Position numbers and translations under genes: made by a program | Notes under the pieces: generated by a model | What the model was told of the DNA's origin: nothing | What the model saw: only the letters and a program-made list of their open reading frames with translations | The model's database searches: none | Shown: positions 1 to 8,344 of the stretch, piece by piece | How positions within the stretch are numbered: position 1 is the stretch's first letter | Layout: every line of letters starts with the position of its first letter | From: Polyangia bacterium | Lineage (GTDB): Bacteria > Myxococcota_A > Polyangia > Polyangiales > Polyangiaceae | Direction: 5' to 3' | Assembly: GCA_030426145.1 (NCBI GenBank) | Contig: JAUHZF010000019.1 | Span: forward strand, 1 to 49,700 | DNA: 49,700 bases

Positions 1-519
1 GTCTGCGACGGCGTCAGCTCCGCCTGTCCTGCAGATGCGCTCGTCGCCGCCAACACCACCTGCCGCGCGGCCGCGGGTCAGTGCGATGCGGCGGAGGTCT
101 GCGATGGCAGTACGCCGACGTGCCCTTCAGACGCCAATGCTGCCGACGGAACCTCGTGTGACGACGGCGACCCTTGCACGCTGGGCGACCAGTGCCAGGT
201 GGGCGCTTGCATGGCCGGCATGGATACCTGCGGCTCAGGTGGAGCGGGCGGCATGCCAGGCACCGGCGGAGCACCGGGCACCGGTGGAGCACCAGGGGCA
301 GGCGGCGGACCGAGTACCGGCGGCGCGCCGGGTACTGGCGGCGCACCGGCTACGGGCGGTGGAACGACGTCGAGCTCATCCGGAACGAGTGATGGCGCGC
401 CCATGTCCGAAGACGGGGGCTGCTCATGCCGTGCGGCTGGCGTGGCGAACAAGAATGACGCACCAGGATGGTGGCTGTGGTTGCTGGCTCTCGTTCCGTC
501 GCTGCGCCGGCGGTGGTGA
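1..519 (+). CDS. Cys-rich surface protein with MYXO-CTERM-like tail (5' truncated)
   Basis: The reading frame is open from the first base, so the start lies outside the window. The visible part has Cys-rich repeats of disintegrin-like type (CDAAEVCDGSTPTCP, then DDGDPCTLGDQC), about 30 residues of Gly/Ala/Thr/Pro linker built from GTGGAP-type units, then a tail with GCSCR, a Trp/Leu hydrophobic stretch (WWLWLLALVP) and a closing RRRW. That order of Cys motif, membrane segment and basic end is the arrangement of the MYXO-CTERM sorting signal, which in myxobacteria marks proteins for the cell surface after Cys modification. The role of the protein body cannot be told from this fragment. I am fairly sure of the class. 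Confidence 0.8.
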   Translation, partial: VCDGVSSACPADALVAANTTCRAAAGQCDAAEVCDGSTPTCPSDANAADGTSCDDGDPCTLGDQCQVGACMAGMDTCGSGGAGGMPGTGGAPGTGGAPGAGGGPSTGGAPGTGGAPATGGGTTSSSSGTSDGAPMSEDGGCSCRAAGVANKNDAPGWWLWLLALVPSLRRRW

Positions 520-577
520 GGCGGGGTGTGGCTCGCGTCGCCGGTCGTGAAGTTGCGTGAAGGTGCCAGCGTCGGGA

Positions 578-630
578 TTGCCTACTGAATCCGCCGTGGC
601 ATATTGAAAACGAAATCTGTTTTCAATATG
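578..630 (+). promoter_or_regulatory. Candidate Fur-type operator and promoter at the start of the siderophore-interacting gene
   Basis: A perfect 12-bp inverted repeat, CATATTGAAAAC (600-611) and GTTTTCAATATG (619-630), is separated by 7 bases and ends on the ATG of the next gene. Its 19-bp core (605-623 region) matches about 11 of 19 positions of the classical Fur box by eye. It is an AT-rich island in very GC-rich DNA. A weak sigma-70-like pair, TTGCCT at 578-583 and TATTGA at 602-607 (18-bp spacing), would place the -10 inside the left arm, so a bound repressor would block both transcription and translation start. Iron control fits the gene product. The operator is clear; the identity of the regulator is inferred. 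Confidence 0.6.
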
Positions 631-1575
631 ACCATTCCCTCACCGAAGTTGTCCGAACGGATCGTCTCCATGCTCGCCTCACGGGGCACGGAGGCGACGG
701 TATCTGCAGTTGAGTGCCTCTCGCCGCGAGTGTCGCGCGTGCAGCTATCCAGCCGAAATCTCGAGAGACTTGCCTGCTCTGCGGGAGACAAGATCAAGCT
801 GCACGTCCCGCCCGGCGCACTGCGAAGCTACACGCCGGTCCGCTTCGATCCAGATGCGGGCACCATGGACCTCGTCTTCCACCTCCACGGAGGCGGCCAT
901 GCTGCGCGCTGGGCAGCGTCGGTAGAACCGGGCGCCACGGTGACCTTTCTGGGCCCCAAGCGAAGCATGCGCTCAACCGTCGGAACCGCCCCGACCCGAG
1001 CGCTCTTCTTGGGCGACGAGACGACGTTGGGCCTCATGCGCGCGCTCATCGACGGTCTTCCGCCGGGCACCCCGGTCCTGGGAGCCGTCGAGATCGCGAA
1101 AGAGGATGCACCCGCGGTGAAGGCCCTCGACCTCCCCTTGGTACCCGTTGCTCGCCACGCCCACCAAGGCGCCCACCACGGCCGTCTGGCGGCTCAGGCG
1201 GCCTCGGCGGCTCAGACGGCTCAGGCGGCCCAGGCGGCTCAGGCGGCCCAGGCGGCCCACGCGGTTCAGGCGAGCGATGGCATCCGCGCGGGTCACCGCG
1301 TCCACCGAAGCGATCGCCTCCACCAGGGCCATCGCGTCGCCGGCACCGACGGCGGCCCCGAGGACCATGGGGCTGCGGGGTCGGCTTGGCTCCGAACCAC
1401 CGACCTGTCGGATGTCGACGCGGTTTGGCTTTCAGGGGAAGCCAACGCCGTGGGTCGTTGGGTGGAGGAGCTCGTTCAGGCAGGCGTTCCGCGAGAACAG
1501 ATCAGGGCCAAGGCCTACTGGAGCACGCTCGGACACGAACATCGCAAGCGGGTCGAGCGCCGCTTTCCACGATGA
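628..1575 (+). CDS. Siderophore-interacting FAD-binding reductase (SIP family) with low-complexity insert
   Basis: The N-terminal half matches the FAD-binding fold of siderophore-interacting proteins (ViuB-like cytoplasmic ferric-siderophore reductases): VSRVQLSS, then RSYTPVRFDP, the flavin-binding R-x-Y-T pattern, and a Gly-rich GGGHAARWA segment. The C-terminal half has the SIP-type LGDETTLGLMRAL and VWLSGEANAVG motifs and ends KAYWSTLGHEH. Between them, around residues 186-270, is a stretch of Ala/Gln and then His/Arg-rich low-complexity sequence absent from usual family members. The ATG at 628 has no clear Shine-Dalgarno sequence and overlaps the palindromic operator; a TTG at 604 and an ATG at 670 are alternatives. 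The gene stands alone. It would release iron from imported siderophores. Confidence 0.82.
   Translation: MTIPSPKLSERIVSMLASRGTEATVSAVECLSPRVSRVQLSSRNLERLACSAGDKIKLHVPPGALRSYTPVRFDPDAGTMDLVFHLHGGGHAARWAASVEPGATVTFLGPKRSMRSTVGTAPTRALFLGDETTLGLMRALIDGLPPGTPVLGAVEIAKEDAPAVKALDLPLVPVARHAHQGAHHGRLAAQAASAAQTAQAAQAAQAAQAAHAVQASDGIRAGHRVHRSDRLHQGHRVAGTDGGPEDHGAAGSAWLRTTDLSDVDAVWLSGEANAVGRWVEELVQAGVPREQIRAKAYWSTLGHEHRKRVERRFPR
1186..1275 (+). repeat. 9-nt tandem repeat coding for Ala-Ala-Gln
   Basis: About ten imperfect copies of a GGCGGCtCA-type 9-mer lie inside the SIP gene and encode a run of Ala-Ala-Gln units. The unit length is a multiple of three, so gain or loss of copies keeps the frame. Confidence 0.8.
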
Positions 1576-1649
1576 GCTCAGGGTGCCGCCGGAGTGACAA
1601 CAGCCCGGGTCGGTGCGGACGACACGGAAGAACTGAAATGCGTTGCACC

Positions 1650-1888
1650 GCACTCCGGAGACGACTCCGCGGAGTCGTGGGAAACCTTCCAACTAGCTAA
1701 AATTACTTAACTCTGACAACTCCGCGGAGTCGTCGGGGCTCTTCCTGTGGCGGTTGGTGCTGGAAGTCGGTCTGGTGATGCGCCGGTACGCGCACTCCGG
1801 TGACGACTCCGCGGAGTCGTGGGCCATCCTCTCAACCATCTAGAATCACTCAACTCTGACGACTCCGCGGAGTCGTCGGGGCTCTTCT
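1650..1888. repeat. Duplicated pair of GC-rich palindromes in a ~450-bp intergenic tract
   Basis: The palindrome ACGACTCCGCGGAGTCGT occurs at 1661-1678, 1803-1820 and 1859-1876 (20 bp perfect there, 1858-1877), and with one mismatch at 1717-1734. They form two units about 142 bp apart; in each unit the two palindromes start 56 bases apart and are separated by a conserved AT-rich spacer with CTA, AAT and AACTCTGA. Each unit begins GCACTCCGG and ends CGGGGCTCTTC. As RNA, each palindrome can form a 7-bp stem with a CGCG loop. The rest of 1576-1970 shows no gene. It could be a REP/MITE-like element or a cluster of protein-binding sites. Confidence 0.8.
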
Positions 1889-1973
1889 GCGGCCCGAAGG
1901 AGGCTCGAGTGGGTGTTCAGAGGCCTCCGTAGGTACTCGGCCTGAGACGGCTGTTCGTAGCGGACGATTTTAA

Positions 1974-2005
1974 TTGACGATGTGTCAGACAATCGTTTAG
2001 TTGTC
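1974..2005 (+). promoter_or_regulatory. Possible promoter and operator of the TetR operon
   Basis: TTGACG at 1974-1979 followed 17 bases later by a poor -10 (TTAGTT, 1997-2002). An inverted repeat GACAA (1988-1992) / TTGTC (2001-2005) overlaps it and could be the autoregulatory site of the TetR protein encoded just downstream. Weak evidence only. Confidence 0.3.
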
Positions 2006-2023
2006 ACTTCGTCAGGAAACGAC

Positions 2024-2644
2024 ATGGCCCGCCCCCCCGAACCAGAGAAACGCCGTGCGCTCGCCCGTCGCGCGGTTGCGGTGCTGCAGCACGAGGGGCT
2101 GGACACGTCGATGAGCCGCGTCGCCGAGGCCCTCGAGGTCAAGCGGCCGACGCTGCTCTATCACTTCCCCACCAAGGGCCACATCGTGGAGGCGGCGCTC
2201 GAAGAGCTGCTCACCGACCAGGCCCAGCGTGTGCTGGCCGCCATCTCGGAGCATGAGCATCCGATCGATCGGCTCTTCGCACAGATGAAGGCCGTGCATG
2301 GGTACCACCACGGCCGTGAGGGCTACGCGCTCTTCCTCGGGCAGGCCATCGCAGCCGCGAGCCAGGACCGGATCGCCACCATCATCGAGATCGGCAACCG
2401 GGTGTTCGCCATCCATCGCGACGCGCAGGCCGCCCGGGTTCGAAAGGGCATCGAGGACGGCATCGTGCATCCCTGCGACGTCGACGCGCTGATGGTCACC
2501 CTGCGTGCGGTGCAGGACGGGCTGATCGTTCAGCGCGTCATGCTCGGGCTCGACCTCGAGCCGGTCCACGAATTCATCTGGTCGCAGCTGCTGCGGCCTC
2601 TGAAGCGCACAAACCCCAACCCTAGCGACGAGAGATCATCATGA
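2024..2644 (+). CDS. TetR/AcrR-family transcriptional regulator
   Basis: 206 residues, usual for the family. The N-terminal helix-turn-helix spans about residues 10-55 (SMSRVAEALEV, then RPTLLYHFPTKGHIVEAAL, the typical TetR recognition-helix pattern with Tyr-His-Phe). The C-terminal ligand-binding domain has no recognisable effector signature. I chose the ATG at 2024, preceded by AGGAAA at a normal distance; a GTG at 1982 would add 14 residues. Its stop overlaps the next start (ATGA at 2641-2644), so it is translationally coupled to the PLP enzyme and peptidase it probably regulates, together with itself. Confidence 0.87.
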   Translation: MARPPEPEKRRALARRAVAVLQHEGLDTSMSRVAEALEVKRPTLLYHFPTKGHIVEAALEELLTDQAQRVLAAISEHEHPIDRLFAQMKAVHGYHHGREGYALFLGQAIAAASQDRIATIIEIGNRVFAIHRDAQAARVRKGIEDGIVHPCDVDALMVTLRAVQDGLIVQRVMLGLDLEPVHEFIWSQLLRPLKRTNPNPSDERSS

Positions 2645-4062
2645 GCGGAGCATTCCCCGAGCGGGGCCGCGGGCGGGACGAGATCCTTGCCGGGCTCACC
2701 GACCAGAAGACCCACGACCTGCAGAGCAATGGCCGCGCCTTCGCCTTCGCGTACGACGCGGGGCAGGAGCTGCGCGACCTTTCGCGTGAAGCCTTCGCGT
2801 CGTGCATGGGCATCAATGGTCTCGATCCCACGGCCTATCCGTCGTCGCGTCGCATCGAGCAGACCGTGGTCAAGGCCATGCTCGAGTTGCTCAATGCTCC
2901 CGAGGGTGCCGTGGGCACGGCCACCGCGGGCGGTACCGAGTCGGTCTTGCTCGCGGTGAAGAGCTGCCGCGACTTCTTCAAGAACAAGACCAAGACCCCG
3001 AAGATGCTGCTCCCGGAGACGGCGCACGCTTGTTTCCACAAGGGCGCCCATTACTTCGGCATCGAGGTGGTCCCCGTCGACGTCGATCCCGTCACCTTCA
3101 AGGCTGACGTCGAGGATGCACGTCGCAAGATGGACGAGCACGTCATCATGGTCGTGGGCTCAGCCCCCAGCTATGCGCATGGTGTCATCGACCCCATCGA
3201 AGAGCTGGCAGCGCTCGCCCAAGAGCACGGCGTGAACATGCACGTCGATGCTTGCGTGGGTGGGCTGCTGCTTCCCTTCATGCGCGACAATGGTGAGGAC
3301 GTACCGGCGTTCGACTTCTCCATCGAAGGTGTGACGAGCATGTCGGCCGACCTGCACAAGTACGGTTTTGCGCCAAAGGGCGTGAGCGTGGTGCTGCAGC
3401 GTCGTCGCGAACTGCGTGACGCGCAGTACTTCGCGTGCGCCAAGTGGAGTGGTTATGCCATCGTCAATGCCACGACCCTCGGCTCCAAGTCCGTCGCCGC
3501 CATGGGCGCGGCTTCGTCGGTGATTCATTACCTCGGTCGCGAGGGCTACCGCGAGCGTGTCGGACAAATGTGGGACGCGACCAAGAAGCTCGTCGCCGCC
3601 ATCGACGCAATGGATGGCGTCGAAATGGTGGGGCGACCCGACGCAAACCTCCTCGCTTTCCGCACCACCGAGGGCGACATCTTCGAGTTGTCCGATCGCC
3701 TCACCGAGGCGGGCTGGCACGTGCAGCCGACCTATTCCTTCGGGCGGTCGCCGACACACATTCACCTCAGCCTCGACCCCGGCAATGCCGCCAACGTCGA
3801 CGCCTTCATCGCGCAGATCAAAAAGAGCATGGTCGACCTGCCGGCACGACAGGAGCCGCCGGCCGGGATCTCGCAGATGCTCACCGCCCTCGCCTCCGAC
3901 ACCAGCGGCGACATGGACGCGAGCGCCCTCATGGGCATGCTCGGGATCAGCGACGGCCGCCTCCCTGAACGCGCTGGCGCCATTCACCGGCTCATCGAGG
4001 CCGCGCCTCCCGAGGTGCGCGAGAAGCTCCTCGTGCTCTTCATCGGCGAGCTCTTCACATGA
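2641..4062 (+). CDS. PLP-dependent lyase/decarboxylase, sphingosine-1-phosphate-lyase-like
   Basis: 473 residues of group II decarboxylase / S1P lyase type. Visible signatures: TATAGGTESVLLAVK (cofactor phosphate region), HVDACVGG (Asp contacting the pyridine ring) and SADLHKYGFAPKG, with Lys240 as the expected Schiff-base lysine. The SAD-x-HKYG-x-APKG form is closest to sphingosine-1-phosphate lyases and their bacterial relatives rather than glutamate decarboxylases. The substrate is therefore likely a phosphoamino-alcohol or a related amine, but this is family inference. An extra C-terminal part of about 80 residues follows the usual end of the domain. It lies between a TetR regulator and an M81 peptidase, with 4-bp overlaps on both sides. 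Confidence 0.82.
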   Translation: MSGAFPERGRGRDEILAGLTDQKTHDLQSNGRAFAFAYDAGQELRDLSREAFASCMGINGLDPTAYPSSRRIEQTVVKAMLELLNAPEGAVGTATAGGTESVLLAVKSCRDFFKNKTKTPKMLLPETAHACFHKGAHYFGIEVVPVDVDPVTFKADVEDARRKMDEHVIMVVGSAPSYAHGVIDPIEELAALAQEHGVNMHVDACVGGLLLPFMRDNGEDVPAFDFSIEGVTSMSADLHKYGFAPKGVSVVLQRRRELRDAQYFACAKWSGYAIVNATTLGSKSVAAMGAASSVIHYLGREGYRERVGQMWDATKKLVAAIDAMDGVEMVGRPDANLLAFRTTEGDIFELSDRLTEAGWHVQPTYSFGRSPTHIHLSLDPGNAANVDAFIAQIKKSMVDLPARQEPPAGISQMLTALASDTSGDMDASALMGMLGISDGRLPERAGAIHRLIEAAPPEVREKLLVLFIGELFT

Positions 4063-5651
4063 TCCGGTTCAAGCCGCTACGCACCGGTCGGGGCGGGCGT
4101 GCGCTCCGCATCGGCTATGGGCGCATCTTCCACGAGGCCTGCGCGCATTCGCCGCTGCCGACCGACCTGGATGCCTTCGACCGCCTCCACCGGTTGCAAG
4201 GCGCCGCGCTCGCCGAGGTATCGACGCTGTCAGGCGGGGCCGAGCTGGCTTCATTCATGCCGCATGCGGAGCTGACCGGGTTCTGCCAGGCGGCACGAAT
4301 GGCCGGCAACGTCACCACCATTCCCCTCGCCTCTGCACTCGCTGTGCCCGGCGGACCGATCCCCCACGCCACGTTTCGCCGATTGCTCGACGACCTCGTG
4401 AACGCCACCAAAGCCGCCGGGCATCTCGACGGGGTCTACCTCGCGCTGCACGGCTCGATGCAGGTCCCCGGGCTGGACGACGCCCCCGAGGCCGTGATCA
4501 TTCGCGAAGTGATGGCGGCCGCACCGGGCGCCCGCATTGCGGTGAGCTACGACCTGCACGGCAACCTGTCGAAGAACATGGTCGAGCCTGTCGACATCAT
4601 GGTGGCCTACCGCAGCAATCCCCATTGGGATCTCGCACCCACCGGTTTTCGTGCCGGCAATCGCCTCATCCGGGCATTGCGGGATCAGGTTCGCCCGACC
4701 CATGCGTGGCGCAAGCTCCCATTGGTGCTCGGCGGCGGCATGACCATCGACTTCCTCGCACCAATGCGCGGCGTCTTCGGGTGGATGAAGGACCTCGAGA
4801 AGGACCCGCGGGTGCTCTCGGGCAGTCTGTTCATGGTGCATCCCTACACCGCCGCGGACGACCTCGGTTGGGCCACGCACATCTGCACCGACGGTGACCA
4901 AGACCTCGCCGATCGTCTGGTCGACGAGCTGTCCGATCGCGCTTGGGCGCAGCGCGATGCCGAGCTGCCGCCCATGCGCAGCATCGACCAGGCGCTCGAC
5001 GAAGTGCGGGCCGGCATGTGGCGGAAGCTCGGGCCGACCATCCTCGTCGACGTCGACGACATCGTCGGGGCGGGCGCACCAGGCGGGAACACCCACTTCG
5101 CGCAGGTGCTCAGTCAGAACGACCGTGGACTGCTCTCCTATCTTCCAGTGCACGACCCCGCCCTGCTTCAAGCGCTGTGGGACGCGCCGACCGGCAGCAC
5201 CCACCGCGTGACCCTGCGCGGCACGCCCGGCTACGAGATGCCAGCGGTCGACCTCTCCGTCGAAGTCAGCACCAAGGCCACCATCAACGGAGGTCGCACG
5301 CTGCGACTCGACGCGGGCCAAACCAAGCTCGCCATCTGCGAAGCGCCGCCGCTGCCCATCCACCCGAGCTTCTGGACCAGCCTCGACCTCGACCCTCGCC
5401 GCGCCGACGTCATCGTGCAGAAGAACTTCTTCCACTACCGGATGTTCTACGCGGCCACGGCCGTGCGGCATCTCCCGGTGGTGAGCGAAGGGGCGACCAG
5501 CCTGCGACGTCTCCGCGAGCGCGACTACCCGGTGCCCATGCACCCCAAGGATCACGTGGCCGATTGGCGGGATTCGGATCGCACCCTACGCGAGCGAAGC
5601 TGGCGAAAGCAGAGGGAAAACACCCCCGTCGCCCAGGCTGCGACGGCCTAG
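4059..5651 (+). CDS. M81-family (MlrC-like) metallopeptidase
   Basis: 530 residues, the usual length of the family with a DUF1485/MlrC N-terminal catalytic domain and a C-terminal domain. Metal-ligand motifs are visible: GRIFHEAC near residue 24 (family form HE), LHGSM near 135 and YDLHGN with Asp165 and His167, followed by YRSNPHWD, the counterpart of the family's K-x-N-P-H-x-D. The C-terminal half has DNxxGAGAPG-like DDIVGAGAPGGNTH. MlrC, the founding member, cleaves linearised microcystin and its tetrapeptide; most homologues have unknown substrates. There is no signal peptide, so it acts in the cytoplasm. Its start overlaps the upstream stop by 4 bp. Pairing with a PLP lyase suggests stepwise breakdown of one amide-containing compound. 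Confidence 0.83.
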   Translation: MIRFKPLRTGRGGRALRIGYGRIFHEACAHSPLPTDLDAFDRLHRLQGAALAEVSTLSGGAELASFMPHAELTGFCQAARMAGNVTTIPLASALAVPGGPIPHATFRRLLDDLVNATKAAGHLDGVYLALHGSMQVPGLDDAPEAVIIREVMAAAPGARIAVSYDLHGNLSKNMVEPVDIMVAYRSNPHWDLAPTGFRAGNRLIRALRDQVRPTHAWRKLPLVLGGGMTIDFLAPMRGVFGWMKDLEKDPRVLSGSLFMVHPYTAADDLGWATHICTDGDQDLADRLVDELSDRAWAQRDAELPPMRSIDQALDEVRAGMWRKLGPTILVDVDDIVGAGAPGGNTHFAQVLSQNDRGLLSYLPVHDPALLQALWDAPTGSTHRVTLRGTPGYEMPAVDLSVEVSTKATINGGRTLRLDAGQTKLAICEAPPLPIHPSFWTSLDLDPRRADVIVQKNFFHYRMFYAATAVRHLPVVSEGATSLRRLRERDYPVPMHPKDHVADWRDSDRTLRERSWRKQRENTPVAQAATA

Positions 5652-5677
5652 CCCCGCCCCCCAGAACGGTGGCCGCA

Positions 5678-5802
5678 ACCGACTTGTACCTGTCGGTGAC
5701 GGGCTCGCTCGAAGCCGAGGTCAGCAAGAGCGGCTCGGTGCCGGTTCCGCCCCCCCCAGAAGCACGAACCCACATGTCGGTTTTGGTTGCACAGAAACCG
5801 AC
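5678..5802. terminator. Two hairpins after the peptidase gene
   Basis: ACCGAC (5678-5683) pairs with GTCGGT (5692-5697), and GTCGGTTT (5776-5783) pairs perfectly with AAACCGAC (5795-5802). Neither is followed by a T-run, so intrinsic termination is uncertain; they may instead be regulatory. No gene is seen between 5652 and 6004. Confidence 0.35.
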
Positions 5803-5889
5803 CCTCCCGTAGCAAGTGGGCCTCGCTACGTCGGCAAGGGAAGATCCCCGACCGAGCCGCCGTATCGAAACGCACAACATCCAACTCGT

Positions 5890-5981
5890 GTTGCGGTCCG
5901 GAGCTCGCCAGCAAGGCAGGGCTCTCGGGTCTCCCCAAAAAGAACGGGAGCCCAATCCGGAGAATACGTCGAGCCCGCAGC
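5890..5981 (+). promoter_or_regulatory. Candidate structured 5' leader RNA, copy 1
   Basis: Outer stem P1: GTTGCGG (5890-5896) with CCGCAGC (5975-5981), including one G-U pair. Directly stacked P2: TCCG (5897-5900) with CGGA (5958-5961). P2 closes a junction of hairpin A, GAGC (5901-5904) with GCTC (5921-5924) plus inner GCC/GGC, and hairpin B, GGGtCTCCC (5927-5935) with GGGAGCCC (5946-5953). The linkers TC and AATC, and the block AATCCGGAGAA, are identical in copy 2 upstream of the next gene, while the stem interiors differ and stay paired. The AGGAG ribosome site (5993-5997) of the gene at 6005 follows. The similarity starts and stops at P1. It matches no riboswitch class I know. Confidence 0.6.
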
Positions 5982-6004
5982 CGACACTCAACAGGAGTTA
6001 GGAC

Positions 6005-8275
6005 ATGCGTAAGGCCTTCGGATTCGTTTCTCTCGCGCTCGTGCTCGCCGGCTGTGCCAGCGACGACCGTGACATCGCCTCGGGCACCTTCGACGCCATC
6101 GCGGAAGGTTCACCCGAGGCCGCCGCGGTGCTCGCGCTCGTCAACGACCCGGCCGTGGACCAGACCTTGCTCGACGACGAGGTGGGGCTCGACAAGCGCG
6201 CCGCCACCAACATCATCGAGCATCGTGACGGCCCTGACCTTCTGGTCGGCACCGCCGACGACGACCTCTTCGACAACATCGCCGAGCTCGACGACATCTC
6301 CTACGTCGGCCAGAGCGCGCTCGCGAAGCTGCTCGCCTACGCGCAGGCCAACGGCTACGGACCCGGGGCCGATCCGGGCGAAGGGCCCACCGAAGCCCAG
6401 ATCAACGCGGGCGTGCTCGCCCTGGTGAACGACCCCAGCGTCGACCAGCCCCTGCTCGACGACGATGTGGGCCTCGACAAGCGCGCCGCCACCAACATCA
6501 TCGTGCACCGCAACGGCCCCGATACCCTGGTGGGCACGGCCGACGACGACCTCTTCGACGACATCCCCGAGCTCGACGACATCTCCTACGTCGGCGAAGC
6601 CGCGCTCCAGCTGCTGCGGGACTACGCCATCGCAAACGGCTACGTCGAGACCGCGCCGCCCGCCACCCAGGGTCGTCCAGATCTCGCCTCCCCGGTTCAG
6701 TACGAGAACCCCTGGTGCACCTACGCCGACAGCCCGCCCTACGTGGCGAGCGTGAACTGGGCGCACCCCGACGTGCAGGCCGCCATGGCCGCGCTCACCC
6801 CGGGCTTCCGCAGCACCTTCTCCTACAGCGAGTGGCGCGTGGCCTACGGGCTCGAGAGCGAGAACGTCTCCACCGAAGCCGACGAAGCCATCGCCAAGGC
6901 GCGCAACTTCATGCGCGTGCTCTGCGGCGAGCACCGCGACTACCCCGACATGATCGGGGACAAGCTCGCGGTCATCGGTCAGCACACCCACGCGGCCGGT
7001 CCCAACGAGATGACGCCGGTCAACGACCCCGACCACCTCTTCGACCACCTCACCTACCCCGCCTACGTGAAGCTGGTGAACGTGATGCGGGCCATGCACA
7101 CCGCCCGTTCGCAGGCCGGCTCGCTCGACGGCTACCACTACGGCTTCCAACAGTTCGGGCACGGCAGCCGCCGGGTCGACAACGCGGTGGCGCCGATGAC
7201 CCACTGCGAGATGCGCTTCGTGTTCGACCACTACCTGGTCGCCGGCGCCCCCTCTTCGGTCATCCCGAGCCAGTACGAGGCCGCCTACGCCACCTACGCG
7301 CAGAACCAGTGCACCAACGACGACTTCGCGTGGATGTACAACTTCCGCGGCCACGTGAACTTCCAGCCGCTGTGGCTCGAGTCGAACAGCTTCATCCACA
7401 ACTCGCGGCGCGCCCGCGGGGCTCAGATCAGCACCGACGCCTACGACAGCTACCTTCGGCCCTTCGCCACCCGGCACCAGAAGGCCAAGGAGCTGCTCGC
7501 GAGCTACCTCTTCCACCCCGACGCCGACCACCCGGACATGATCCAGGCCAGCGAGTCGGGCGGCGGTCCCATCCTCTACATGACCGACCGTGATCAGGAC
7601 GGAGACGGGCTCGCCGACTACCGGCTCTTCAACCAGCTCGGCTGCGGCGACCAGGGCGTGGGCCTCGCCGTGCCCAGCCAGAACTGCAACATGGTCGACT
7701 GGACCACGGCCTGGAACACCGCCGACACCACCGGGCATAGCGCGAGCTGGAACCCGCTCTGGTGGGAGAGCCCCGACATGGGCTTCATGAGCGCCTTCAC
7801 CACGTTCCAGCAGCGCATGAGCCGCTTCAACCAGGCCCTCGACCGGCACACCAACTGGGGCCCGACCGGCTACTACATGCTCGAGGCGAGCACCCCCGGC
7901 GACACCAGCCCGCGGTTCTACGGCGCCTACTCGCCCTTCGTGGCCGCGAGCTACGACGTGAGCGCAAGCGACTTCTTCGTACGGCGTGACTACCCGTCGA
8001 CCGACAGCTTCGAGCAGGGGCGCGCCAAGTGGCTCTTCGTGATGCGCTTCCCCACCGCTGCTTACTACGACGCGGCCAACCTCGCCGCCGGCAAGCCCGT
8101 CGACTTCGACAGCCAGTACTTCAACGAGACCGCGCTCTCGAACGACTACTACGACGAGCGGGCGCTCGACCACTTCGGTTACGTCGAAGGCGCCGAGATG
8201 CACGCCCAGGTCTACCTGACCTACGGCCACCGCGGCGAGAACCCGCCCGCGCCCCTGACGGTGCCGGCCCCGTAA
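6005..8275 (+). CDS. Lipoprotein with two HhH-like repeats and a large domain of unknown function
   Basis: 756 residues. A lipoprotein signal peptide (LVLAGCAS, Cys17) predicts export and lipid anchoring. Two near-identical repeats of about 80 residues (roughly 35-118 and 137-217) carry LALVNDP, LDDxVGLDKRAATNI, GTADDDLFD and LDDISYVG, the helix-hairpin-helix-like module common in myxobacterial secreted proteins, usually a DNA-binding or adaptor fold. The remaining ~530 residues begin NPWCTYADSPPYVASVNW, are rich in Trp, Tyr, His and Asp, and contain HTHAAGP and CEMRFVFDHYL; I do not recognise this domain. It could be enzymatic. The start follows AGGAG at 7 bases. The next gene shares both the HhH module and the leader. 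Confidence 0.75.
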   Translation: MRKAFGFVSLALVLAGCASDDRDIASGTFDAIAEGSPEAAAVLALVNDPAVDQTLLDDEVGLDKRAATNIIEHRDGPDLLVGTADDDLFDNIAELDDISYVGQSALAKLLAYAQANGYGPGADPGEGPTEAQINAGVLALVNDPSVDQPLLDDDVGLDKRAATNIIVHRNGPDTLVGTADDDLFDDIPELDDISYVGEAALQLLRDYAIANGYVETAPPATQGRPDLASPVQYENPWCTYADSPPYVASVNWAHPDVQAAMAALTPGFRSTFSYSEWRVAYGLESENVSTEADEAIAKARNFMRVLCGEHRDYPDMIGDKLAVIGQHTHAAGPNEMTPVNDPDHLFDHLTYPAYVKLVNVMRAMHTARSQAGSLDGYHYGFQQFGHGSRRVDNAVAPMTHCEMRFVFDHYLVAGAPSSVIPSQYEAAYATYAQNQCTNDDFAWMYNFRGHVNFQPLWLESNSFIHNSRRARGAQISTDAYDSYLRPFATRHQKAKELLASYLFHPDADHPDMIQASESGGGPILYMTDRDQDGDGLADYRLFNQLGCGDQGVGLAVPSQNCNMVDWTTAWNTADTTGHSASWNPLWWESPDMGFMSAFTTFQQRMSRFNQALDRHTNWGPTGYYMLEASTPGDTSPRFYGAYSPFVAASYDVSASDFFVRRDYPSTDSFEQGRAKWLFVMRFPTAAYYDAANLAAGKPVDFDSQYFNETALSNDYYDERALDHFGYVEGAEMHAQVYLTYGHRGENPPAPLTVPAP

Positions 8276-8344
8276 AACGAAAAAAATCCACCGAGGGGGG
8301 AAGGTTCCGGCATCACCGCCGTACTACCCCCCAAGACACCACAT

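Noticed and set aside
714..1700. Alternative frame with collagen-like Gly-rich sequence over the SIP gene
   Set aside because: Produced by the 9-nt repeat in another frame; the SIP frame has the family motifs.
4251..8230. Long minus-strand frames opposite the peptidase and the first HhH lipoprotein (4251-5555, 6110-8230)
   Set aside because: Antisense shadows without motifs; the plus-strand proteins carry signal peptides and catalytic residues.
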